In this document: piece after piece, positions 6,504 through 12,050 of the stretch | Layout of the letters: every line of letters begins with the position of its first letter | Numbering within the stretch: the first letter of the stretch is position 1 | Origin: an uncultured bacterium | Lineage (GTDB): Bacteria > Pseudomonadota > Alphaproteobacteria > Rhodospirillales > Rhodospirillaceae | Reading direction: 5' to 3' | DNA length: 12,050 nucleotides | Assembly (NCBI GenBank): GCA_903896775.1 | Contig: CAITZE010000212.1 | Location: 1-12,050, forward strand | Made by a program: the position numbers and the translations under genes | Notes under the pieces: model-generated | Seen by the model: only the letters and a program-made list of their open reading frames with translations | Databases searched by the model: none | What the model was told of the DNA's origin: nothing

Positions 6504-7541
6504 TCTGCGGCCCGCGCCCCGTCCAACTTGGGCGAGCTGCATCAAGGCGCGCTCGACGGCGGCTTCAGTTGGGATATCTGTCGACTTCGCCGCCATTTCG
6601 GCTTCCATCAGAATATCGAGACTGCGTGCGAGCAATGCTTCATTCCAACGCCGCGCCTGCCCTTGAAAGCGATCCTTCAATTTGAAGAACACAGGTGGGC
6701 GCAACATCGCTGCGGCCTGGTCGGCGCTTTTGCCTTCGGCCATGCGTCCGCGTGTTTCATGCAAACGCATAAAGTGCCGCGCGACGGCCGTAAGAATACT
6801 GACCGAAGATGTGCCCTCGGCGGTGAGGCGGCCGAAGACACGTTGCATGGTGACTTGATCGCCGTCACCCAAGGCATAGGTCAGATCATCAAGACTGAGC
6901 GCTGACGTATCGCCGATGCAAGCCAACACATCTTCTTCCGTTATCGTGCCGCCACCGGTTTTGGTATCGGCACCTTTATAAAGGATGAGCTTCTCCAGCT
7001 CGCGCCGGCTGAGTTCGCGGTCTCCGCCTAAACGATCGGCGAGCCATCCCAAAGCATCGGGCGTGACTTGGAGGCCAGCGGCTTTCAAGCTGCTGCGAAT
7101 CACCGAATCCAACGCCTCGGTATCGTCGGCATAACAGGCGATGGCTGCCGCGTTATCGGCTTGTTCGAAAAGCAGCCGTAATTTCGAACGCGGCGTAAGC
7201 TCGCTTGCCGTCACCAGCACAAGCGCATCGCCAATCGGGTTTTCGAGAAACGCTTCGAATGTTGCCGCTGCGCCATCGGTGGCATCGCGAATACGCACCA
7301 CGCGCCGGCCACCAGTGAAAGCCAACGCCGCGGCTTCATCGCCAAGCCGTGCTGGGTCATCGCTTAAAACGTCCGCGCCGAATTCACTCACGCGGAACGG
7401 ATCGTCGACCGCACCGGCGATGGCTTTGGTCATGGTGTTGAGACGTTCGCGAATCAGCCCGGCGTCGGGGCCATAGATCAACGCGGCCTTGATCTTGGGA
7501 TCTGGCTTAGTCGCGAAAGCATCGGCACGCGTGATTTTCAT
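6501..7541 (-). CDS. holA: DNA polymerase III subunit delta (HolA)
   Basis: HolA is the delta subunit of the clamp loader. It opens the beta sliding clamp during replisome assembly. The 346 residues match the family (about 340). The N-terminal segment AALIYGPDAGLIRERLNTM (about 19-37) is the typical delta-subunit start, corresponding to the degenerate AAA+ nucleotide site. The RRVVRIRDATD strand, the LVLVTASELTPRSKLRLLFE core segment and GGDRELSRRELEKLILYKG in the middle domain are also family-like. The C-terminal third is the helical collar domain. It is the last gene of the minus-strand block, 33 bases downstream of lptE. ATG 7541 has no strong Shine-Dalgarno, so translation may rely on readthrough from lptE. 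In E. coli, holA also follows leuS and lptE. Confidence 0.93.
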   Translation of the reverse strand: MKITRADAFATKPDPKIKAALIYGPDAGLIRERLNTMTKAIAGAVDDPFRVSEFGADVLSDDPARLGDEAAALAFTGGRRVVRIRDATDGAAATFEAFLENPIGDALVLVTASELTPRSKLRLLFEQADNAAAIACYADDTEALDSVIRSSLKAAGLQVTPDALGWLADRLGGDRELSRRELEKLILYKGADTKTGGGTITEEDVLACIGDTSALSLDDLTYALGDGDQVTMQRVFGRLTAEGTSSVSILTAVARHFMRLHETRGRMAEGKSADQAAAMLRPPVFFKLKDRFQGQARRWNEALLARSLDILMEAEMAAKSTDIPTEAAVERALMQLAQVGRGAGRR

Positions 7542-7574
7542 GGCGTCAATCTTCGCGTCAATATCTGAGCGGCA

Positions 7575-8126
7575 TTACTTTTTGTTAGCGGCCTTCAGCT
7601 GGTCGCGCAAAAACACAGCGAGCCGGATTTTAATTTCTTCGCCGATTTCTTTGATGCCGCGCTTCTCGGCATCACTTTGGGCGGCCACCGTCGCGAATTG
7701 ATCGTCGAGAATGTCATAGCTGACGATTGATTGAACGCGATCGCCGAAAAGCGCCGCGCCGCCTTTATTCAATTTGAATGTCGCGACGAGGTACAAATTG
7801 TCGCGGCTGGCGGTCGCGTCGGGACGAATGCCAAGCTCTTCGGTACGCAATGTCAAATTGACGTCCAGATCGTAGACCGGAACTGTCGAGCCGTGAGGCT
7901 GCATTTCTTCGCGCAGGACGTTGCGCAATTCCACACCCTGACGGTTGGGAATGGAACGGATCGCGATGGTCGATAAAGCTTCCGCGACTTCCGGCGTGCT
8001 GGCGGTGCTGTGATCGCCATAAAGTGGCGTGAAACCGCAAGCCGACAGAGACACAGCAGCAGTCGCCACACTCAGCCATCGGCTGAAGTGTTTTACAAAG
8101 GGCGATATCTTCCGGGCGGGATTCAT
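7575..8126 (-). CDS. lptE: LPS-assembly lipoprotein LptE
   Basis: LptE is the outer-membrane lipoprotein that plugs and helps fold the LptD barrel, which places lipopolysaccharide in the outer leaflet. With ATG 8126 as start it has 183 residues. A basic N-terminus and hydrophobic stretch lead to the lipobox LSAC at 27-30, with Cys30 acylated. The family hallmark CGFTPLYG follows directly. The mature part has alternating strands and a Lys-rich end (LKAANKK), consistent with the LptE fold. An upstream in-frame TTG at 8144 would add six residues and overlap leuS; ATG 8126, four bases after the leuS stop, seems likelier, though neither start has a good ribosome-binding site. The position between leuS and holA is the same as in gammaproteobacteria and supports the name, since LptE sequences diverge strongly. 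Confidence 0.9.
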   Translation of the reverse strand: MNPARKISPFVKHFSRWLSVATAAVSLSACGFTPLYGDHSTASTPEVAEALSTIAIRSIPNRQGVELRNVLREEMQPHGSTVPVYDLDVNLTLRTEELGIRPDATASRDNLYLVATFKLNKGGAALFGDRVQSIVSYDILDDQFATVAAQSDAEKRGIKEIGEEIKIRLAVFLRDQLKAANKK

Positions 8127-8130
8127 TGCT

Positions 8131-10722
8131 TTAGGCCGCGACAATGTTGACGATCTTGCCCGGCACTATAATCACTTTCTTGGGCGGCTTGCCGTCTAAT
8201 TGTTTTTGAACCGCCGGCAGCGCCAGCGCAGCGGTCTCGAAGGCATCCTTATCAGCGGTCTTCGCGATAGTGATGGTCCCGCGCAGTTTGCCGTTGATCT
8301 GCACGCCAACCGTTACCGTATCATCTTCTAACAGCGCCGGATCGAAGGTCGGCCAAGCGGTCTCGGTCAAAATCGAGGAATTGCCGAGAGTGTGCCAGAT
8401 TTCCTCCGAGAGATGAGGCGCCAGCGGATTTACCAGCTGTGCGACCGTCTCGATGCCGAAACGGTAGACCGCATTGCCGCCAACAACAGTGCGATCCAAA
8501 TCGGCCAGCGCATTGGTCAGTTCGCGGATACGCGCGACTCCCGAATTGAAGCGGAACTTTTCCAGGTCATCGCTGACAGCTGAAATCGTGCGGTGAATTT
8601 GGCGCAAGACCGCCGTAGGTCCTGCATCCAATGTTGCCGGCACGGTCCCGCGCGGAATTGTCACCGCGACAGTCGCCAGTCGCCACAAACGATTGAGATA
8701 ACGCCAAGCGCCTTCGATGCCGGCGTCGGTCCATTCCAAATCGCGGTCGGGCGGCGAGTCCGACAACATGAACAGCCGGGCCGCATCGGCGCCGTAAGTG
8801 TCGAGAATACGTTGCGGATCCACCGTATTCTTTTTCGATTTCGACATTTTCTCCGAGCGGCCGATAGTCACAGGTTGGCCGTTGTAGGACGCGGCTTCGC
8901 CGGTTCTGGTGATAGAACCGGGCTCGAGCCACGCCCCGTCGGCGGCGCGATAGGTTTCGTGACAGACCATGCCTTGCGTGAACATGCCCGCGAAAGGTTC
9001 CTTGAGATTCAAGTAGCCGCACGCCGACATCGCACGCGTGAAGAAGCGCGAATAGAGCAGATGCAAAACCGCGTGTTCGACACCGCCGATATATTGGTCT
9101 ACCGGCAGCCACTTCATGGCCGCGATTTCGCTGAACGGGCGATCGGCGAGATGAGGCGAGCAGAAACGCGCGAAGTACCACGACGATTCAAAGAACGTAT
9201 CGAAGGTATCGGTCTCGCGCTTGGCGTCCTTGCCGCAGGTCGGACATTTGACGTGCTTCCACGTTGGGTGGCGCTCCAAGGGATTCCCCGGCGTGTCGAA
9301 GGTGACGTCTTCGGGCAATGTCACAGGCAGATCTTGATCTGGCACCGGCACCGTGCCGCACGTCTCGCAGTAAATGATCGGGATCGGGCAACCCCAATAA
9401 CGCTGGCGAGAGACGCCCCAGTCACGCAATCGGTATTGCACCGTGCCCGTGCCGAGCTTCAAGGATTCCAACTTCTCGATGGCGGTGCGCTTGGCGGCGT
9501 CGACCTTCAAGCCATTCAAGAAGTCAGAATTGATCGCAACGCCGTCGTCGGTATAAGCGACATCGCCGGCTTCCAGTTTGGCAGCGAAAGCCACCGGGTC
9601 TTCGCCGACGGGTGCCACCACACAACGCACGGGCAAACGGTATTTGCGCGCGAACTCCATGTCGCGTTCGTCGTGAGCGGGACAGCCGAAGATCGCGCCG
9701 GAGCCGTAGGCCATGAGCACAAAGTTGGCGATGTAAACAGGCACAGTCTTCCCGGCGATAAACGGATGCTGTACTTTAAAGCCGGTGTCGTAGCCCTTCT
9801 TCTCCGCGGTTTCGATGGCGGCCGTCGAGGTGCCGCCGCGATTACATTCGGCGATGAACTCGGCCAGCGCCGGATCGTTCTCGGCCGCTTTGACCGCCAA
9901 AGGATGTTGCGCCGAAATCGCGCAGAACGATGCGCCGAAAAGTGTATCGGGTCGCGTCGTGAAAACTTCGAGCGATTGACCCACATCTTTTCCATCTCGG
10001 CCGAGCAACGGCCACATGACGCGCGCACCTTCGGACCGTCCGATCCAGTTGTGTTGCATCAAACGCACTTTGTCCGGCCAGCGATCAAGACCCTCGATCG
10101 CCTGCAGCAGATCTTCCGCAAAGTGCGTGATCTTCAGGAACCATTGATTGAGCTTGCGTTGCTCAACGTCGAAGCCCGAACGCCAGCCCTTGCCGTCGAT
10201 GACTTGCTCATTGGCAAGCACGGTATGTTCCACCGGATCCCAATTGACCCACGACTCTTTGCGGTAGGCGAGGCCGGCTTTCAGGAAATCCAGGAACATC
10301 TTCTGTTCGTGTTTGTAATACGCCGGCTCGCAGCTCGTGATCTCGCGGCTCCAGTCCAGGGACAAACCGAGCGGCTGAAATTGCGCGCGCATAATGGCGA
10401 TGTTCTGGCGCGTCCAGGTGCCGGGATGCACGCCGCGCTCAAGCGCCGCGTTCTCGGCCGGCAAGCCGAAAGCATCCCAGCCCATGGGATGCATGACATT
10501 GAAGCCTTTGGCTTTCTTATAACGCGCGACGACATCGCCCAAGGTGTAGTTGCGCACATGGCCCATGTGCAGACGCCCCGACGGATAGGGAAACATCTCG
10601 AGCACATAGTACTTAGGCTTGGACGACGGCTCTTCGACTTTAAAACTGTCTTTGGCCGCCCAGGTCTTTTGCCACTTGGATTCGGCTTCTAGGAAATTAT
10701 AGCGTTCTTCGGGTGATGCCAT
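8131..10722 (-). CDS. leuS: Leucyl-tRNA synthetase (LeuS)
   Basis: A class I aminoacyl-tRNA synthetase that charges tRNA-Leu with leucine. At 863 residues it is full length (E. coli 860). The HIGH-type motif is PYPSGRLHMGH, with HMGH at 52-55, and the KMSKS loop is at 625-629. Between them the CP1 editing domain is intact, with the threonine-rich TTRPDTLFGAS loop and YGSGAIFGCPAHDERD containing the conserved editing aspartate. Paired cysteines in IYCETCGTVP and VKCPTCGKDA suggest the zinc-binding insert. The C-terminal anticodon-binding and LeuS-specific domains are complete, ending VPGKIVNIVAA. AGGGAT at 10727-10732 lies 4 bases before ATG 10722. lptE begins 4 bases after its stop, and the DUF3576 gene ends 118 bases upstream. 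Confidence 0.98.
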   Translation of the reverse strand: MASPEERYNFLEAESKWQKTWAAKDSFKVEEPSSKPKYYVLEMFPYPSGRLHMGHVRNYTLGDVVARYKKAKGFNVMHPMGWDAFGLPAENAALERGVHPGTWTRQNIAIMRAQFQPLGLSLDWSREITSCEPAYYKHEQKMFLDFLKAGLAYRKESWVNWDPVEHTVLANEQVIDGKGWRSGFDVEQRKLNQWFLKITHFAEDLLQAIEGLDRWPDKVRLMQHNWIGRSEGARVMWPLLGRDGKDVGQSLEVFTTRPDTLFGASFCAISAQHPLAVKAAENDPALAEFIAECNRGGTSTAAIETAEKKGYDTGFKVQHPFIAGKTVPVYIANFVLMAYGSGAIFGCPAHDERDMEFARKYRLPVRCVVAPVGEDPVAFAAKLEAGDVAYTDDGVAINSDFLNGLKVDAAKRTAIEKLESLKLGTGTVQYRLRDWGVSRQRYWGCPIPIIYCETCGTVPVPDQDLPVTLPEDVTFDTPGNPLERHPTWKHVKCPTCGKDAKRETDTFDTFFESSWYFARFCSPHLADRPFSEIAAMKWLPVDQYIGGVEHAVLHLLYSRFFTRAMSACGYLNLKEPFAGMFTQGMVCHETYRAADGAWLEPGSITRTGEAASYNGQPVTIGRSEKMSKSKKNTVDPQRILDTYGADAARLFMLSDSPPDRDLEWTDAGIEGAWRYLNRLWRLATVAVTIPRGTVPATLDAGPTAVLRQIHRTISAVSDDLEKFRFNSGVARIRELTNALADLDRTVVGGNAVYRFGIETVAQLVNPLAPHLSEEIWHTLGNSSILTETAWPTFDPALLEDDTVTVGVQINGKLRGTITIAKTADKDAFETAALALPAVQKQLDGKPPKKVIIVPGKIVNIVAA

Positions 10723-10840
10723 CGCGATCCCTAACGGCGGATAATCGGCTGTCCACAGTCGGCGATCTTTGACGCGACCCGCGGCGGCCGTTGTTCAACC
10801 AACCTACAATCTTATGAAAGCGGCGAGCTAGTGGTTCGAA
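10723..10840. other. Spacer between the DUF3576 gene and leuS
   Basis: This 118-base gap lies on the leader side of leuS. It holds the leuS ribosome-binding site (AGGGAT on the minus strand, 10727-10732). At its far end is a short inverted repeat, CTAGT 10828-10832 pairing with ACTAG 10840-10844 around a 7-base loop, which overlaps the DUF3576 stop codon. I see no T-run after it, so it is a poor intrinsic terminator. I could not assign a convincing leuS promoter; transcription may enter from the DUF3576 gene. Confidence 0.35.
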
Positions 10841-11380
10841 CTAGTTGTCTTGAGCGGTGGCGCGCAAGCGAAGTTCACGGGCTTGGCTCAAGACCGCGTT
10901 TTCAAACTCTGTCGCCACTTCAGGCCCAACGTTGACGTCGTTCCAATTGCCGGCGGTGCGCTGTTGGCGGAAGACCGAAACCTTCAAGCCGTCCGCGCGC
11001 AACATACGTCCAAGAATGTAGACGTTGACCTTGAAGCGTTCGTCGGGCGTCTCGGGCGGTGCGTACCAGTCGGTGATGATCACGCCGCCGAAGGGATCGG
11101 CCGAAGCCAGCGGCATGAAAGCGATGGTGTCGAGCGACGCGCGCCATAAGAAAGCGTTGACGGCGATGTTGCCTTCGCTGCCGCCCTTTCTGGCGTCGCC
11201 AGTGAAGAGATTGGCGCCGCTGCCGCCCGGGGCAAAAAGGCCACCTTTAGCCGCAGAGGGATCGCGATCGGCTTTCGGGGCGGCTTGATAGTTCGAGTCG
11301 CTGCACCCGCCAAGCGCCAGCGCGAGGGCCAAAGCGGCACCAGCCGTCAACCCGAAAATCCCATGGCGTCTCGGTAACAT
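10841..11380 (-). CDS. DUF3576 domain-containing lipoprotein
   Basis: A conserved alphaproteobacterial lipoprotein of unknown function (DUF3576). With ATG 11380 as start it has 179 residues: basic LPRRHG, an Ala/Leu-rich membrane stretch, then lipobox LGGC at 23-26 with Cys26 as acylation site. A Gly/Ser/Ala-rich linker of about 35 residues follows. The conserved domain contains NAFLWRASLDTIAFMPLAS, then DPFGGVIITDWYAPPETPD, then ERFKVNVYILGR and LKVSVFRQ, and ends near the C-terminus. This pattern is what I recognise as DUF3576. The start is well supported: GGGGAG lies 7 bases upstream of ATG 11380, whereas an ATG 45 bases further upstream lacks such a site and would put CCRRRR before the signal sequence. 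It probably sits in the cell envelope. Its position next to leuS-lptE hints at an envelope role, but no function can be read from the sequence. Confidence 0.88.
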   Translation of the reverse strand: MLPRRHGIFGLTAGAALALALALGGCSDSNYQAAPKADRDPSAAKGGLFAPGGSGANLFTGDARKGGSEGNIAVNAFLWRASLDTIAFMPLASADPFGGVIITDWYAPPETPDERFKVNVYILGRMLRADGLKVSVFRQQRTAGNWNDVNVGPEVATEFENAVLSQARELRLRATAQDN

Positions 11381-11387
11381 GGCCGTA

Positions 11388-11393
11388 CTCCCC
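11388..11393 (-). promoter_or_regulatory. Shine-Dalgarno deciding the DUF3576 gene start
   Basis: GGGGAG on the minus strand, 7 bases before ATG 11380, is one of the strongest ribosome-binding sites in the window. It selects this start over the upstream in-frame ATG at 11425. Confidence 0.7.
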
Positions 11394-11448
11394 AAATACC
11401 GGCGCCGCCGGCAACATGAATGCATCTATCTGTATGGATAGGGCGCCG

Positions 11449-11477
11449 TTTATAGCCAATCTCTTTGCGCTTGCGAA
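11449..11477 (-). promoter_or_regulatory. Candidate promoter of the DUF3576-leuS-lptE-holA block
   Basis: On the minus strand, TTCGCA (11472-11477) and TATAAA (11449-11454) are 17 bases apart. They match the -35 and -10 consensus at about 4 and 5 of 6 positions. Transcription would start near 11442, giving a leader of about 60 bases. Found by eye only. Confidence 0.3.
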
Positions 11478-11539
11478 GGGTCGCTGCGCACACGTCTAAA
11501 CCCTGACGCCTATGTAACTTTTGGGCCGCGAGTTTGGTC

Positions 11540-11566
11540 GAAAAGTTCCCCAAAAGGGGGATTTTC
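11540..11566. repeat. Bulged inverted repeat with GAAAA and TTTTC arms
   Basis: Inner arms TCCCC (11547-11551) and GGGGA (11557-11561) enclose the loop AAAAG. Outer arms GAAAA (11540-11544) and TTTTC (11562-11566) continue the pairing past a two-base GT bulge. It resembles an intrinsic terminator on either strand, but no gene ends nearby to be terminated. The TTTTC arm is also the start of the PHO-box-like repeats, so it may instead be part of an operator. Confidence 0.45.
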
Positions 11567-11618
11567 ACAAAACCGTCAAATCACTGTCACGAAAACCATC
11601 ACATTCCCTCCCTATGAT
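11562..11618 (+). promoter_or_regulatory. PHO-box-like direct repeats with -10 element (candidate PhoB-dependent promoter)
   Basis: Four 7-base units resembling CTGTCAT line up in one orientation: TTTTCAC (11562), CCGTCAA (11573), CTGTCAC (11584) and CCATCAC (11596). They are separated by AAAA, ATCA and GAAAA. The middle pair, CCGTCAAATCACTGTCAC, has the exact 7-4-7 layout of a PHO box, bound by the phosphate-starvation regulator PhoB. TATGAT at 11613-11618, one mismatch from TATAAT, begins 10 bases after the last unit, as expected when PhoB replaces the -35 element. Transcription would start near 11625. The downstream gene is a porin-like protein, a class that includes PhoB-regulated phosphate porins. 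The match is by eye, and other regulators with 11-bp direct repeats are possible. Confidence 0.42.
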
Positions 11619-11668
11619 CCGCCCGTGCCATGGGGCCGCTATGTCCCTGGCAACAAATGATGATCGTC

Positions 11669-11684
11669 GCCTCCACCAGGAGGC
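11669..11684 (+). other. Hairpin in the leader of the porin-like gene
   Basis: GCCTCC (11669-11674) and GGAGGC (11679-11684) form a perfect 6-bp GC-rich stem with an ACCA loop. A further possible stem follows, CGGCG (11688-11692) with CGCCG (11703-11707). Both lie in the predicted untranslated leader and leave the Shine-Dalgarno at 11732 free. They could stabilise the message or affect its control; no known riboswitch class is recognised. Confidence 0.4.
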
Positions 11685-11731
11685 CTTCGGCGGTGCACAA
11701 ATCGCCGGCGGTCATAAATCGAGGGGTATTC

Positions 11732-11736
11732 AGGAG
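11732..11736 (+). promoter_or_regulatory. Shine-Dalgarno of the porin-like gene
   Basis: AGGAG lies 6 bases before ATG 11743. It fixes that start, in preference to an in-frame ATG at 11641 that would bury the signal peptide behind 34 residues. Confidence 0.75.
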
Positions 11737-11742
11737 CACATA

Positions 11743-12050
11743 ATGAAAAAACTACTTATGGTTACATCGGCTTTGGCGTTCTCACTGCTATCTGCGCCTT
11801 CGTTCGCCGCGGACAGTGCCGCAACCACGGCCAAGCAACTTCAGGCTTTGCAGGACCAATTGCGCGCTCTGCAGCAGCAGTTGGACTCCGTTAAATCGAA
11901 CGAAGCGGCAACCCAGGGCGCCATCGCTAAGGAAGCTGCCGATCGCGCAGCCACCGAAAAAGCCGCTCGTGATATCAACCTGGAGCAGGGTGGCCACACG
12001 ATCTATGAAAACGGCATTGCCGTCAGCGTTCCGCCCGCGCCCCCGCCGCC
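11743..12050 (+). CDS. Secreted porin-like protein with N-terminal coiled coil, 3' end outside window
   Basis: An open frame of 102 codons that runs off the window end. ATG 11743 has a strong ribosome-binding site. The protein begins with a classic signal peptide (MKKLLMVTSALAFSLLSAPS), with cleavage likely after SFA at residue 22 or FAA at 23. Next comes a Gln/Leu heptad stretch, KQLQALQDQLRALQQQLDSVK (about 29-49), then an Ala/Glu/Lys-rich helical region, then the start of a strand-like segment (HTIYENGIAVSV) and a proline run at the cut. An exported protein that starts with a short coiled coil and moves into beta strands is typical of trimeric outer-membrane porins of the OprO/OprP or DcaP type. 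The barrel itself is not visible, so this rests on the N-terminus only. Upstream PHO-box-like repeats would fit a phosphate-responsive porin. A periplasmic coiled-coil protein such as a YbgF/CpoB relative is an alternative. Confidence 0.75.
   Translation, partial: MKKLLMVTSALAFSLLSAPSFAADSAATTAKQLQALQDQLRALQQQLDSVKSNEAATQGAIAKEAADRAATEKAARDINLEQGGHTIYENGIAVSVPPAPPP

Larger units (their letters stand above)
11381..11742. other. Divergent intergenic regulatory region
   Basis: A 362-base stretch without a convincing gene. From left to right it holds: the DUF3576 ribosome-binding site; a CTATC/GATAG inverted repeat (11426-11441); a candidate minus-strand promoter (11449-11477); a bulged inverted repeat (11540-11566); a row of PHO-box-like direct repeats (11562-11602) with a -10-like TATGAT; and a leader of about 120 bases with a hairpin and a strong Shine-Dalgarno before the porin-like gene. 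Short open frames here have neither good starts nor recognisable products. Confidence 0.6.

Noticed and set aside
8593..10692. Very long open frame on the plus strand opposite leuS.
   Set aside because: It is an antisense shadow of a full-length, clearly recognised leuS. Its Arg/His-rich translation has no recognisable domain.
10748..10758. CTGTCCACA upstream of leuS as a DnaA box, and hence an origin of replication.
   Set aside because: It differs from TTATCCACA at two positions and stands alone; no cluster of DnaA boxes or AT-rich unwinding region accompanies it. The chromosomal oriC may be nearby, since parS is, but it is not visible here.
10828..10844. CTAGT/ACTAG inverted repeat at the end of the DUF3576 gene as an intrinsic terminator.
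   Set aside because: The stem is only 5 bp and AT-containing, and no T-run follows on the minus strand.
11641..11742. In-frame upstream ATG at 11641 that would extend the porin-like protein by 34 residues.
   Set aside because: No good ribosome-binding site, and it would put a charged stretch before a textbook signal peptide. AGGAG at 11732 supports ATG 11743.
1..12050. Search for a novel mobile, defence or biosynthetic system.
   Set aside because: Every long coding region falls in a conserved core family or a known DUF. No transposase, integrase, toxin-antitoxin pair, repeat array or attachment site was seen.

Overview
The window reads as a piece of chromosome from an alphaproteobacterium. 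The evidence is gene order and protein signatures: mnmE-mnmG-rsmG-parA-parB on the plus strand, followed by a convergent minus-strand block of DUF3576 lipoprotein-leuS-lptE-holA. The moderately high GC content, with many GCG, CGC and GGC codons, fits. I cannot name the genus. Almost everything here is conserved core machinery. I found no integrase, transposase, phage gene, CRISPR array, tRNA or rRNA gene, or defence system.

Layout. Bases 16-5804 (plus strand) form a tight gene cluster. MnmE and MnmG together modify the tRNA wobble uridine. RsmG methylates 16S rRNA. ParA and ParB are the chromosome partition ATPase and the CTP-dependent clamp. Two perfect 16-bp parS palindromes (TGTTTCACGTGAAACA) lie in the first 75 bases of rsmG, so the ParB loading site sits about 0.6 kb before parA. 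The genes are separated by 51 and 5 bases and then overlap by 26 and 4 bases, which suggests co-transcription and translational coupling. The 5' end of mnmE looks wrong, with a probable one-base frameshift near base 120.

Bases 5805-6484 hold an AT-rich spacer with a 14-bp palindrome and then a histidine-phosphatase family gene. That gene converges on holA, and the two stop codons lie in the two copies of a short tandem duplication.

Bases 6501-11380 (minus strand) hold, in transcription order, a DUF3576 lipoprotein, leucyl-tRNA synthetase, the LPS-assembly lipoprotein LptE, and the delta subunit of DNA polymerase III. The order leuS-lptE-holA is also found in gammaproteobacteria.

Bases 11381-11742 form a divergent intergenic region of about 360 bases. 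It carries a probable promoter for the DUF3576 gene. In the other direction it holds an array of PHO-box-like direct repeats with a well-placed -10 element and a structured leader. These precede a secreted, coiled-coil-starting, porin-like protein that runs off the window end. This regulatory region and the mnmE 5' anomaly are the parts most worth checking; the rest is ordinary.
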